This document shows, one piece after another, positions 25,060 to 34,069 of a DNA stretch of 43,328 nucleotides. Every line of letters starts with the position of its first letter. Position 1 is the stretch's first letter. Both the position numbers and the translations under genes were made by a program. This DNA comes from SW10 sp965657795 (GTDB taxonomy: Bacteria; Verrucomicrobiota; Verrucomicrobiia; Verrucomicrobiales; Akkermansiaceae). The stretch covers positions 1 through 43,328 of the forward strand of contig CBFHQJ010000042.1 of assembly GCA_965657795.1 (NCBI GenBank). Reading direction: 5' to 3'. The notes beneath the pieces were generated by a model, which worked only from the letters and a program-made list of their open reading frames with translations, had not been told where the DNA came from and searched no databases.

Positions 25060-26823
25060 ATGCGACTCGTTTCCCTTGCCGCTTTTTTGATCCTGACCTC
25101 CCTCGCAAACGCGGCGGTCAAGTATGTCCCTGCGAACGATTCCGTCCCCCTTCTTCGGCGCGACCTCATCCCGATGGATGTTGATGCCATCCGGGACCTT
25201 GCCGATTACCTCGCCTTATTAGCAGACGGCCCCATGCCCAAGTCGGCCACCAAGCTTCGCCATCGTGCCCAGATGCTCACCTTGAGCCAAAGACTCCTTC
25301 CGGGACACAACCGCGCGAGATCCATCGAGGCCTCCTATCTGAACGGTGAAGAGCGCCCCCGGTTGAATAATGACCTCGCCAAACCCGCCCGCAAGTCGGT
25401 CATTGAGACCGCAGAATGGCTCAGTCAACTCCCAAGAGAATCCGGAGGCCACCACCTCGGCCAGCTCCTTCTGGACATTCTGGCACCCGTCGCCACCGGG
25501 CATCCCGTCTTGGCAAACCACGATGCCCCAAATGCAACGGAACGCTGGAGCGGTGTCATCGCCAAGGTCTCGAAATTCGATCTTCAAGACAAACCGGTGA
25601 CCGGCGACGACCCCAAAACAACGCCAATTCCCAATCATCTAACCTCGAGGTATCAAGTCAGGGCCATCTTGACCGAGACTCCCATGTTCTCGAAAGGGAT
25701 CGCCGACGGCTCCTCCTCAACTCCCGGATTGATCACGACCAGCCTGGTCATTACCGAAGCTCCCGCTCCGGATCCCGACGACGAAAATGCACCCGATCCC
25801 GGAGACCGGCTTGGAGCCCTGAAGTTCCAGCCTGCCACTGAGTTCAACGTCGATCCTCTTCACAATGCATTATTGAGCTTTTTCAGGAAAAATGCCGAGG
25901 CTCTCCCCAACGGCTACAATCTCAATATCAACACCAATAAGCGTCAGTATCTCGCCAAGAATCAGGAAAACATCGCGGCCAACATTGCCATGATGCTGGA
26001 TTCCGCGGTCTCCGGGCGCCCTTTGCGACGAAATACCATTCTTTTTGCCCGGCTGCGGGCCACCGGTGATCTTGAGAGGCCGGTGCACGCCTGGGCACTA
26101 CTTCACCGGCTTGAAGAACTCAGCTTCCCGAATGGAACCCGACTCATTGTTGGAAAGGGCCTGATCGAGGAAATGACCGCGATGCTCGTCATCGACAAGG
26201 CCTCATTTTTCACCAAATTCGAAGTTCTGGAAGCCTCAACCTTCGATGAAGCCCGTAAGCTTTTTTATGACGATGGCAAAATGCCCGAAGACTTGCAGGC
26301 CGCGAGCAGTGGCTACATCGAGGTCCGGGACAAGGCCGTCGAGGCCAATAACCTGGGGACGTTTCTCAGCCTCTCCGCAGTTGAGTTAAGACTTGCCAAA
26401 GCCAGTGGATTTTCACCCAAACACCTTTCGGCCATGATGTTGGCTAAAAAATCGGTTAGACGCCCGGCCTACTTCAGCCGCTTCATGTTCGCTCAAGAGC
26501 TGGACCGACTCCTCGAACCACTCTCCCAATTCGAATACCAAATCGACAAGACTCCCGAGCGAGCCGTCAAAGACGCCTACAAGGAGACCCGTGATCGCAT
26601 CACCCCTCTTAAAAAACGCCTCGAACGGAGTGAAATTGACGTTCTCGATGATGCCCTGAGCCTCATCAAGGATCTCAATTCCGTGGGACGGGGAGCTTCT
26701 TCCATTTTGGGAAATGAGGAAGAAATCCGGGAGCGCGACATGAAGAGCTTTCAAAAGAAGCTGGAGGGCTTTCGCACCAAGCTGCGAGAGATCTACCAGC
26801 CTCGTCCCAATAAAGATGAATAA
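25060..26823 (+). CDS. Lon/S16-like protein without catalytic dyad (pseudoprotease)
   Basis: A 587-residue exported protein (signal peptide ending near A-N-A-A, about 20). GTG at 25057 is a possible alternative start. Counting from the GTG, residues about 285-400 align without gaps (offset 11) to the protease domain of the next gene: N-G-Y-x-(L/V)-x-I, then (L/V)-D-S-x-x-(S/T)-G-R-x-L, then T-G-x and the end of the domain. At the catalytic Ser position it has Asn305 (Q-E-N-I-A-A instead of G-P-S-A-G) and at the catalytic Lys position Leu348. It should therefore fold like a Lon-type S16 peptidase but not cut. A long unrecognised N-terminal part and a helical C-terminal part follow. It lies 41 bases after the selenoprotein. 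It may regulate or chaperone the active paralog. Confidence 0.8.
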   Translation: MRLVSLAAFLILTSLANAAVKYVPANDSVPLLRRDLIPMDVDAIRDLADYLALLADGPMPKSATKLRHRAQMLTLSQRLLPGHNRARSIEASYLNGEERPRLNNDLAKPARKSVIETAEWLSQLPRESGGHHLGQLLLDILAPVATGHPVLANHDAPNATERWSGVIAKVSKFDLQDKPVTGDDPKTTPIPNHLTSRYQVRAILTETPMFSKGIADGSSSTPGLITTSLVITEAPAPDPDDENAPDPGDRLGALKFQPATEFNVDPLHNALLSFFRKNAEALPNGYNLNINTNKRQYLAKNQENIAANIAMMLDSAVSGRPLRRNTILFARLRATGDLERPVHAWALLHRLEELSFPNGTRLIVGKGLIEEMTAMLVIDKASFFTKFEVLEASTFDEARKLFYDDGKMPEDLQAASSGYIEVRDKAVEANNLGTFLSLSAVELRLAKASGFSPKHLSAMMLAKKSVRRPAYFSRFMFAQELDRLLEPLSQFEYQIDKTPERAVKDAYKETRDRITPLKKRLERSEIDVLDDALSLIKDLNSVGRGASSILGNEEEIRERDMKSFQKKLEGFRTKLREIYQPRPNKDE

Positions 26824-26888
26824 TCTCCCCAGCCTCCTCCGCTTTGGCTATTGAATAAACCAGCCCACATTCTAGAGTCCTGCCAGTC

Positions 26889-28622
26889 ATGAAAATCCGC
26901 CTCCTCTCAATCTTCTTTCTCCTTACCGGAGCGATCCTAGCTGACAACTACCGCCCTCCCAACATGGAGAAGGATCTCTTCGACGTTAAAAAGCTCTCAA
27001 TCAGCGATATCGGTAAAACCTCTCTCTTCGCCGGGCTCCTCTCGGTCGCCCGTGACTTTGACGAGGAGGAAAATGAAGTTAACTTCGAGCTCCGGTCCAA
27101 TGCCCTCGCCATCGCGGGGCGCCTTGAGCCGAAGTCTGAGAACTTTAAGGACGTCCTCGAAGACCTGAAACAGCGGAGCCGCACCACAAAGCAAGACACC
27201 ACCAAGTCTGCCATCTACTCCAAGCTCTACCGTGGTATTCGCACCGTGATGCGCAAGGACGAGAACAAGGACAACCTGAAGTGCGCGGCCTACTGCATCG
27301 ATATCGCTCTCCGCTTCCAGCCCGATGGCAAATACCAGGACAAGCTTGAGAAGTATCAGGAAAAGACTGAAAAGGCTGACTGGGAGGACATGTTGAAAGC
27401 TCCCGTCTTCAACAACAATCCTTGGGGTCCTCAGGAACAAAACGAATTCAAAGAGCGCCGCGAGACCATCCCCGGAGGTGAAGCTTCCGGGTTTAAGGGA
27501 AAATCGAGCGAGATTTATGGCCTTCACGTGATGCCCCTATCCAATGGCAAACACGTTGGGGGAGCGTCTGCCGTGAGTGCCATCGCTCTTAAAAAGAAGG
27601 ACATTGACGGCATCGAATTTCATATTGGCCAACAAGTTGGAAACGCTACCGGCGGCTCCCTCAAGGTCATCGCCAACCTCATGCAAACCCGCCACGATGA
27701 AAGCGTTCGTCCCAATGGATATGAGGTTTCAATCAAATTAGGTGACGGCAAACCTCTTGACGGACCTTCGGCCGGAACCGCCTTTGCCATTCTCGTCGAC
27801 TCCCTCTTCACCGGTCGCGAGCTCGATGGTAAATTCGCCTGCACCGGAGCGATCAGTCAAACCGGCAGAGTGATGCCCATCGGCGGCGTGGCCGGCAAAA
27901 TCCGTGGAGCCACCAACAAGGGCTGCAATCTCGTAGGGGTGCCCCACGAGAACATCAAAGGTGTCTCCGACATCCTTGTGCTCGATGGCATCCAGAAGCT
28001 CATCGACATTCAGGTTTTCAGCTTCGAGAGGCTCGACGAAGCCATCGAGGTGGCTAGCAAGGAAAAGTCTGAAACCGTCCAGTCTGCTATCGATGACTTC
28101 GCCAAAGTGGCCGAGCTTCTCAACAGCGACTCCCTGAAGGGCAACACTGTGAAGCAAATGGAGAAACTCAAAAACCAAGCTGTCATCCAGCTTCTTCGGG
28201 ACCTTGTTGAGAAGATGCCCAACCATCAATCCGCCAAAATCCTCTTGAGCGTGGCCGAGGGTGATGAACTAAAGGTTCTCTCCCTGGGTGGATCCTTTAA
28301 CCAAATCAGAACCATCACTTCGGGGATCTCCCGCGATATTTATGGTGCCGTTATGGGAGGAGCTGATCTCAATGCCGAAAACCGGGAGGAAGCTAAGGAA
28401 GCACTCTCCGAACTCGAGGAAGTTAAGGACAAGCTCGATACACGCTTAAATAAGTATAGCGACGCAACCATTGCTGTCGTCCGGACTGTCTCGGAGGGTC
28501 GGAAACCCGACGAGAAAGACGAAGATTTTGTCAAACGCCTCAAGAAGGAATGGGATGAAATGGGAGACGAGCACAAGGAGCTCATGGAAACCCCGGAGAT
28601 CCGGGAGGAAATGAACAACTGA
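26889..28622 (+). CDS. Exported Lon-type (S16) serine protease
   Basis: A 577-residue protein with signal peptide (M-K-I-R-L-L-S-I, cleavage near I-L-A-D at about 18), so it acts outside the cytoplasm. The S16 protease domain (about 205-390) has the family signature: G-A-S-A-V-S-A-I-A-L, catalytic Ser294 in D-G-P-S-A-G-T-A-F-A, G-A-I-S-Q-T-G-R-V-M-P-I-G-G-V-A-G-K with catalytic Lys337. There is no AAA+ ATPase domain, so it is not a classical Lon; helical regions flank the domain (about 30-170 and 390-577). Proteolysis without ATP, or with a partner, is inferred. It follows the inactive paralog by 65 bases and ends the cluster before a strong terminator. Confidence 0.9.
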   Translation: MKIRLLSIFFLLTGAILADNYRPPNMEKDLFDVKKLSISDIGKTSLFAGLLSVARDFDEEENEVNFELRSNALAIAGRLEPKSENFKDVLEDLKQRSRTTKQDTTKSAIYSKLYRGIRTVMRKDENKDNLKCAAYCIDIALRFQPDGKYQDKLEKYQEKTEKADWEDMLKAPVFNNNPWGPQEQNEFKERRETIPGGEASGFKGKSSEIYGLHVMPLSNGKHVGGASAVSAIALKKKDIDGIEFHIGQQVGNATGGSLKVIANLMQTRHDESVRPNGYEVSIKLGDGKPLDGPSAGTAFAILVDSLFTGRELDGKFACTGAISQTGRVMPIGGVAGKIRGATNKGCNLVGVPHENIKGVSDILVLDGIQKLIDIQVFSFERLDEAIEVASKEKSETVQSAIDDFAKVAELLNSDSLKGNTVKQMEKLKNQAVIQLLRDLVEKMPNHQSAKILLSVAEGDELKVLSLGGSFNQIRTITSGISRDIYGAVMGGADLNAENREEAKEALSELEEVKDKLDTRLNKYSDATIAVVRTVSEGRKPDEKDEDFVKRLKKEWDEMGDEHKELMETPEIREEMNN

Positions 28623-28648
28623 GACACCTGATTTCAAAATATCTCAAA

Positions 28649-28678
28649 AGCCCGACTCTCCGGAGTCGGGCTTTTTTT
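28649..28678 (+). terminator. Rho-independent terminator ending the 22711-28622 cluster
   Basis: A 10-base-pair GC-rich stem (AGCCCGACTC with GAGTCGGGCT, loop TCCG) followed by a run of seven T. It lies 26 bases after the protease stop and before the convergent SHD1 gene. Confidence 0.93.
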
Positions 28679-28710
28679 AGGGCAAAGGAGAGTGGAACAC
28701 TGCTTTCCAA

Positions 28711-30027
28711 TCACTTTTTATCGAAGGCAACCGGGAGCTTGTTTTCAGCCCAAAGCTTAATGAGATCCGCCTCCACCTCTTCCCAAGACCTCTTCCGGAA
28801 AATCAACTCCGTGGCCGTCTCGCCCATCGAATTTCTCAGCTTCAGAAGCTCCTCCCTCTTCTTCTCCAATTCCTCTTCGGTGCGGTAGGTGATGCGCTTG
28901 GGCATGTTCTTTTCGAAGTCGTGAATGTAGCGGAGGCCCTTCTTAAGCGCATTTGCTTTACCCTCGTCATCAAGGAACACCAGGTAGCCCGTGACCACCA
29001 AAAGCTGGGCCGTCAATTTGCGGCGCGCGGCCGCATCAGGCACCCCGGCCTCCTGCATCTCGAGCAACTTCGGCAGGGTCGGAAGCTCCGCCGTTTTGTC
29101 GAAAATCAATTCCCGCCCCGGCTTCCGCCCGACCATCCGGTCTCTGATATCGACGACCATCCGGCTCAGATCCATCTTGCCTTCACTGATCTCAGCCATC
29201 TCCACTAAACGCGGAAAGCCCACATAAAACCAATCTCCGAGCTCTTGCTGGTAGGTTTTCGGGATCATGGCGCGCGTCAACTGGTAAACCAAATACTGCG
29301 TCACCTGCTTAATCTTGGCATCACTGGATCGTCCCGACGTTCGCATTCCATTAATCTCAAAGCAAAAGATGGTATTCCCCTTCGTCCCATTTACTGCAGC
29401 CCAACTGTCACGCGGGTGACCGGCCTTCACCCAATCATCCGCTTCCGCAATCGTATGAATCTCGTACTTCCCATCGATCCGGGGAAACCGGTGCTCGAAT
29501 CCAAATGGTAATTCCGAGCAATAAAGAAGGGTCAGTTCTGCGGCCTCCAGCATAACTTCGACCGTTTTGCCACTCACCCGGGCATCAGCCACCAGACGAA
29601 AATTGCCCGAGGAATAGTGGTAAAAGCCTCCCTTCTTTTCCTCCTGAACTTCGAGCGGAGCCTTTAAAACAACTTCTGTGGGGACGGGCCGATCCCAGGC
29701 AGGATCGGCAACTTCAACCACGATGCCTTCATCTCCGCCGGGCTCTCCACCCTTTTTCTCCATGCCCTCATCCTTGGGCTTCTCTTCCTTATTCTTCTCA
29801 GCCGCGGCAATTTCTGCCTCGATCAAGTAATTCAAATCAGCCCGACTCAGGTTTGAAAACGGAACGCTTACCTCCTTGCCATTTTTAAGTTTCAGAAGCA
29901 CCGCATCTTTTGTCTGTGAAACATACTCGGCCTCAATCTTCCGGCCCTTTTTGTCCGTCCACGTGCGCGCGCCGACCGATGCCACCATCGCCATCCCTAA
30001 AAAACCTGAGAGGAAGAGCTTTTTCAT
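28711..30027 (-). CDS. Exported SHD1-domain protein, unknown function
   Basis: A 438-residue exported protein (signal peptide, cleavage near G-A-R at about 20). Residues about 21-70 form an SLA1 homology domain 1 (SHD1): R-T-W-T-D-x-K-G-R-K-I-E-A-E-Y, then V-L-L-K-L-K-N-G-K-E-V-S-V-P-F-S-N-L-S. SHD1 domains are abundant in exported proteins of Planctomycetes and Verrucomicrobia. A charged linker (about 72-110) precedes a larger domain (about 130-400) with no catalytic motif I recognise; a peptidase-like fold without HExxH is possible. It is upstream of nothing on the same strand within 300 bases and is probably monocistronic. Confidence 0.82.
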   Translation of the reverse strand: MKKLFLSGFLGMAMVASVGARTWTDKKGRKIEAEYVSQTKDAVLLKLKNGKEVSVPFSNLSRADLNYLIEAEIAAAEKNKEEKPKDEGMEKKGGEPGGDEGIVVEVADPAWDRPVPTEVVLKAPLEVQEEKKGGFYHYSSGNFRLVADARVSGKTVEVMLEAAELTLLYCSELPFGFEHRFPRIDGKYEIHTIAEADDWVKAGHPRDSWAAVNGTKGNTIFCFEINGMRTSGRSSDAKIKQVTQYLVYQLTRAMIPKTYQQELGDWFYVGFPRLVEMAEISEGKMDLSRMVVDIRDRMVGRKPGRELIFDKTAELPTLPKLLEMQEAGVPDAAARRKLTAQLLVVTGYLVFLDDEGKANALKKGLRYIHDFEKNMPKRITYRTEEELEKKREELLKLRNSMGETATELIFRKRSWEEVEADLIKLWAENKLPVAFDKK

Positions 30028-30080
30028 GCTCCCACTCTCAGGTTGACCTGATTGTTTTTCAATTCCGCAGTGCCGGGAAA

Positions 30081-30878
30081 TCAGAGCCCTGCTCCGATCG
30101 TGAAATCAAAGGGAACTTTGACCACCTCCAGATCGCTCCAGGCATCAACGGCAAGAACCACCTTATCGACCTTCTTTTTGAGATTAAAACTCACCGTGTA
30201 AGTCCGCTTCCCGAACATCCCCATGGAACCGCTGCTTGAGCGCTTGGATTCGATTTTGTCCCCCCCGGCATCGTAAAAATGAAACCCCTTGAAGTCCTTG
30301 TGGCTCACCGAACTCTTCAGCGTAATCTGCAAAGGTTCGTCACCCCAATCAGGCTTACCCGCGCTCTCGATCTCAAAAGCATTCTCGCCCACAACCAGCT
30401 TTGTGCCTTTTTCCAAAGCAGTAACCCCGGATTTCACCTCCTTTGACTTCGATGCCAGGGCGACCACAATATCACCCTTCAGGGTCAGGGTTTTCGCCCC
30501 CTTCTTTGGAAGCCCCGGAGACTCGACGTGAGTGACAATCGCTTTGCCATCGTCGCTCTCCGAACTCATTCCAAACTCCGCCCCTTTTTTGCCAAAACGC
30601 CCTTTCGCCTTTGTGAAGTCGGTTTCCTGATCGTCAGTAAAAGACGTCACCTTTGATTTGTCCTCGTCCAACCTCACAATCGATTTTTCGCTGCTCGTCA
30701 CCAACAAGCCAACTCTCGTTCCCGCATGCCAACTGAACGCTCTCACCGAGTTGAAACCATCTTTTTCCCCCTCTGCCGTGTAACCTTTCCCGGTCACCTG
30801 AAGCCCCGCCACTTCCACCTTCACGTCACCCAGAGCCACACCGGTAGCCAACCCAAATATCAAAAATATGTTTTTCAT
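30081..30878 (-). CDS. Secreted beta-rich protein, unknown function
   Basis: A 265-residue exported protein. ATG 30878 gives a signal peptide (M-K-N-I-F-L-I-F, cleavage near A-L-G-D at about 17); an upstream start at 30953 would hide it. The mature part is Lys/Ser/Gly-rich with alternating strands and no Cys. It has an F-H-F-Y-D-A-G-G-D motif typical of extracellular beta domains. No family is recognised. It precedes the SHD1 gene on the same strand with 53 bases between, so co-transcription is possible. Confidence 0.75.
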   Translation of the reverse strand: MKNIFLIFGLATGVALGDVKVEVAGLQVTGKGYTAEGEKDGFNSVRAFSWHAGTRVGLLVTSSEKSIVRLDEDKSKVTSFTDDQETDFTKAKGRFGKKGAEFGMSSESDDGKAIVTHVESPGLPKKGAKTLTLKGDIVVALASKSKEVKSGVTALEKGTKLVVGENAFEIESAGKPDWGDEPLQITLKSSVSHKDFKGFHFYDAGGDKIESKRSSSGSMGMFGKRTYTVSFNLKKKVDKVVLAVDAWSDLEVVKVPFDFTIGAGL

Positions 30879-31324
30879 CGGGATAATCCTAGCGACACCT
30901 CGTCGCCCCGCAATCTGCTTTTCTCTTGAAGAATCAATCCCAAAACCCGACATGGAACCAAGGTTGACAAATTTTTGGGTAAGGTCTTTGTCCTAATCGC
31001 CCCTATCCCTTCGCTCTAACCACCGCCCGCATTAGAAGACGAATTCGCGCCCCAACTTCTGAACCAGGACTACCGGAGCCAGCACGGGCAGGATGCTCAT
31101 GCGCGAGACCGTCCACTCGCTCAGCTTGCTGGCGATTTCGCGCCCGCGGCTCTCCAAAAGTTCTCGAGCAAAGTCGTTGGTCATTACAATAATCATCATG
31201 CAACTTCGTCGGCACGCCATCCACATCCGGAGTCACTCCATTTCGTAGATTCCCGGCCTTCAAAAGGGCAGGCCTTAGGTTTTCTCATTGCTCCGACAAG
31301 AATTTCCGGCAACTGTCGGAAAAG
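30879..31324. other. Intergenic stretch with one small candidate ORF
   Basis: About 450 bases between the divergent secreted-protein gene and the first sulfatase. The sequence 30950-31010 is AT-rich and probably holds promoters for both directions. The only coding candidate is the small minus-strand ORF at 31032-31184. Nothing else is recognised. Confidence 0.5.
31032..31184 (-). CDS. Possible small membrane-associated protein (50 residues)
   Basis: A 50-residue open frame starting M-T-N-D-F-A-R-E-L-L-E-S-R-G-R-E with an amphipathic charged helix, followed by a hydrophobic stretch (I-L-P-V-L-A-P-V-V-L-V) and a basic end. The layout, with a helix then one membrane segment, resembles real small membrane proteins. 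Further in-frame ATGs lie 12 and 15 bases upstream. No Shine-Dalgarno or family is evident. Confidence 0.35.
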   Translation of the reverse strand: MTNDFARELLESRGREIASKLSEWTVSRMSILPVLAPVVLVQKLGREFVF

Positions 31325-33046
31325 ATGTCATTCAAATTTTCAGCCCTCTTCGCCCTTATTCCAGCCCTCTCTCTGGCAGACCATCACGGTAACCACGACT
31401 CTCGTCCCAATATTCTCTTCATCATGTCGGACGATCACGCCGCACATGGAATCTCAGCTTATGGCAGCCGACTCGCCGAAGTGGCTCCAACGCCAACCAT
31501 CGACCGCCTTGCCAGGGAAGGAGCGCTTTTCAAGAATGCCTTTTGCACCAACGCGATCTGCTCGCCCTCCCGCGCCTGCGTTCTCACCGGCCAATACAAT
31601 CACAACAACAACGCCTTTGATCTCGCCGGCCGGGTCCCTCCGGGCAAGCAAACCCTCGCCATCGAGTTTGGCAAGGCCGGCTACCACACCGCCATGATCG
31701 GCAAATGGCACCTCAAGGATGAGCCTGCCGACTTCGATTACTACTCCGTCCTCGCCGGACAAGGATCCTACTTCAACCCAGAGTTCCGCATTCGCGGCGA
31801 AAAGCCCTGGAAGAAAAACACCATCAAATTCGAGGGTAAACACTCCACCGACGTCATCACCGACATCACTCTCAATTGGCTTAAAGACGGGTGGAATCAG
31901 GAAAAGCCCTTCTTCCTGATGCATCACTACAAGGCCCCGCACGACTACTTTGAAAACGCACCACGCTATGAGGATTTCTTAAAGGACGTAAAGATCCCGG
32001 AACCGGAAACCCTTTGGAAAAGGGATCCCAAATGGGGATCTCTCGCCACCCGCGGCTATCGTGACGAGCTCATCCCGCACATCGGTACTTCGAATGGCTC
32101 ACGCAATCCGCGCCGCAACTACCTTGGCGACCTCCCTCCTCGTTTTCCAGCGGAGTTCCCAAAAGACTTCGACCCAAAAAATCACACCGAAGAGGCAAAC
32201 ACACGCCTCGCCTACAACGCCTACCTCAAAAAATTTCTCCGCTGCGTGAGGGGTATCGATGACAATCTCGCACGCCTCTTCAAGCACCTCGAGGAGACCG
32301 GCCAGATGGATAACACCATTATCATCTACACTGGAGACCAGGGCTTCATGCTCGGCGAACACGACTTTCAGGATAAACGCTGGATGTATGAAGAGTCTCA
32401 AAGAATGCCCCTCCTCGTCCGCTACCCCAAAGCGATTCAAGCCGGAACCGTGATCGACAGCTGTGTCGAGAACGTGGACTTCGGCCCCACCATGCTCGAC
32501 ATGGCGGGCCTAAAAGTTCCCGCTTCAATGCAGGGCAAGTCATTCAAAGAGCATCTCGAAACCGGACAGGAACCCAAAGGCTGGAAGCAAACCGCCTACT
32601 ACCGCTACTGGATGCACATGGTTCACCACGACAACCCGGCCCATGTCGGCATTCGGACGAAAACCCACAAACTCATCTATTTTTACGGCTGCAACTACGA
32701 TGGCGGGTACCAGACCCCTCCCGGCTGGGAACTCTACGACCTTTCCAAAGACCCCCACGAAACGGTCAACATTTACGATGACCCCGCTCAAGCCGAACTC
32801 GTAAAAAATCTCAAAAAGCAACTCGCCGAAACCAGGAAGCGGGTCGGCGATGATGGCTCACATTACCCCGCAGCAGAAAAAGTCCTTCAGGAATTCTGGG
32901 ACTATGATGTCAACGATCGACACAAAGCCGAAATGATCTCACGCGAATTTCTCAAACGTCGTGAGGCCGAGCTCAAAGCCGGGAAGCGTAATATTCCGAC
33001 CCACAAAGGCTTCACTGAGGCCAGCTATCCGGCAGAGAAGAAATAG
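31325..33046 (+). CDS. Exported sulfatase (S1 family)
   Basis: A 573-residue exported sulfatase. Signal peptide ends near L-S-L-A-D (about 18). The formylglycine motif is C79-S-P-S-R83; metal-binding Asp36 and Asp37 are in M-S-D-D-H; G-K-W-H-L and T-G-D-Q-G-F-M-L-G-E-H are the further family motifs. It cleaves sulfate esters, most likely on polysaccharides such as algal fucoidan, carrageenan or glycosaminoglycans; the substrate cannot be read from sequence. The active Cys needs conversion to formylglycine by an enzyme that is not in the window. Single gene on its strand, with an AT-rich upstream region. Confidence 0.95.
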   Translation: MSFKFSALFALIPALSLADHHGNHDSRPNILFIMSDDHAAHGISAYGSRLAEVAPTPTIDRLAREGALFKNAFCTNAICSPSRACVLTGQYNHNNNAFDLAGRVPPGKQTLAIEFGKAGYHTAMIGKWHLKDEPADFDYYSVLAGQGSYFNPEFRIRGEKPWKKNTIKFEGKHSTDVITDITLNWLKDGWNQEKPFFLMHHYKAPHDYFENAPRYEDFLKDVKIPEPETLWKRDPKWGSLATRGYRDELIPHIGTSNGSRNPRRNYLGDLPPRFPAEFPKDFDPKNHTEEANTRLAYNAYLKKFLRCVRGIDDNLARLFKHLEETGQMDNTIIIYTGDQGFMLGEHDFQDKRWMYEESQRMPLLVRYPKAIQAGTVIDSCVENVDFGPTMLDMAGLKVPASMQGKSFKEHLETGQEPKGWKQTAYYRYWMHMVHHDNPAHVGIRTKTHKLIYFYGCNYDGGYQTPPGWELYDLSKDPHETVNIYDDPAQAELVKNLKKQLAETRKRVGDDGSHYPAAEKVLQEFWDYDVNDRHKAEMISREFLKRREAELKAGKRNIPTHKGFTEASYPAEKK

Positions 33047-33179
33047 TGGCATTCCAAAGCGGTCGTGGAGGATTCCCACACAAGCTACCCCTGATGGACC
33101 GCCAACTTTATCTATCGGGTGAGGTGAGGCCCTGAAATCTATGGCTTCAGACCTTATTCAGAACCCGGATACCGCGTGC

Positions 33180-33216
33180 AAAAAAAAGCCGCACCCTGCA
33201 AGAAGCAGGATGCGGC
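33180..33216 (-). terminator. Rho-independent terminator of the porin gene
   Basis: On the minus strand, a stem (GCCGCA/TGCGGC plus CCTGC/GCAGG with one mismatch, loop AAGAA) ends in eight T (33180-33187). It lies about 45 bases after the porin stop at 33260. Confidence 0.92.
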
Positions 33217-33259
33217 AAAGGTTGTAAACTCAGGATCGAAATCCTAAAGCATTCAGGTC

Positions 33260-34069
33260 CTAGAAGCTCACGGAAAGAGAAGCTCCGTAGAAAACTTCAG
33301 TGTCGCCACGGTCAGCACCAGTGTTGGTGGTGTCACGAGCGTCGTGAGAGATGTTAGCTGAAACGTAAGGAGTCAGAGTCGCGGTGTCCGTCAATGTGAT
33401 CGGAAGTGCAAGACTGATCAGGGTGTGTGTCCAGTCCTCGGACTCGTCACCCGCGAAAGTGTAGTAGTCGTCGAGGCTGTAACCTGCGGTGGCCGAGAAA
33501 TCGAGACCGACGCCGTCGCAAAGTTCCCAGCTCTTGCTGATTCCGAATTCACCATAGGTTCCATCGATTGTAAGATCGCGAGCAACAGTGATGTGACCGG
33601 AGAAGCCCCAGAGGAGATCTTGTGAGTAGGTCAGGTTGATTTCATTGGCCTCGTCGTTACCGGCGACTCCAGTTCCACGGACACCACCACGGGCGGTTCC
33701 AGCGAAACCGTCATAAAAACGGAAGTGGACGAATCCAAGGTCGAAGGTACCGAAACCAGCATCATACGAAAGAGCGGCACCGATGTTGCCCTCGGAATAC
33801 GAGAGAGCGTCATCCATGACATCAGTGTAGAAAAGGTTAACGCTACCGGTAAGGTTGGAAGCAAGCTCCTTGGAGAACTCAGCGTTCGTCCAGGTGGTCT
33901 CATCACCGAACCAGAGGCCTCGGTAGAAGTAGCGGCTGTCCCAGCCGGCGGAAATCTCTCCGGAAACATCGCTCCCGATCAGGGACTCAACATCGGCAGA
34001 TGCTTGAGAGGCTCCAGCAAAAAGAGCCAGGCCGAGGATTCCAAAGGTTGCATGAGTATGTTTTTTCAT
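33260..34069 (-). CDS. Outer-membrane porin, TorF/Gcw-like
   Basis: A 269-residue exported barrel. ATG 34069 gives a good signal peptide (M-K-K-H-T-H, hydrophobic core, A-S-A near 24); an upstream in-frame start at 34171 would mask it. The mature protein starts G-S-D-V-S-G-E-I-S-A-G-W-D-S-R-Y-F-Y-R-G, which resembles the TorF/Gcw_chp barrel signature (D-Y-x-x-R-G). Regular aromatic-flanked strands continue to a C-terminal S-L-S-V-S-F, ending in Phe as in outer-membrane proteins. It probably forms a small channel. A terminator follows, and a 450-base AT-rich leader precedes it. Confidence 0.85.
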   Translation of the reverse strand: MKKHTHATFGILGLALFAGASQASADVESLIGSDVSGEISAGWDSRYFYRGLWFGDETTWTNAEFSKELASNLTGSVNLFYTDVMDDALSYSEGNIGAALSYDAGFGTFDLGFVHFRFYDGFAGTARGGVRGTGVAGNDEANEINLTYSQDLLWGFSGHITVARDLTIDGTYGEFGISKSWELCDGVGLDFSATAGYSLDDYYTFAGDESEDWTHTLISLALPITLTDTATLTPYVSANISHDARDTTNTGADRGDTEVFYGASLSVSF

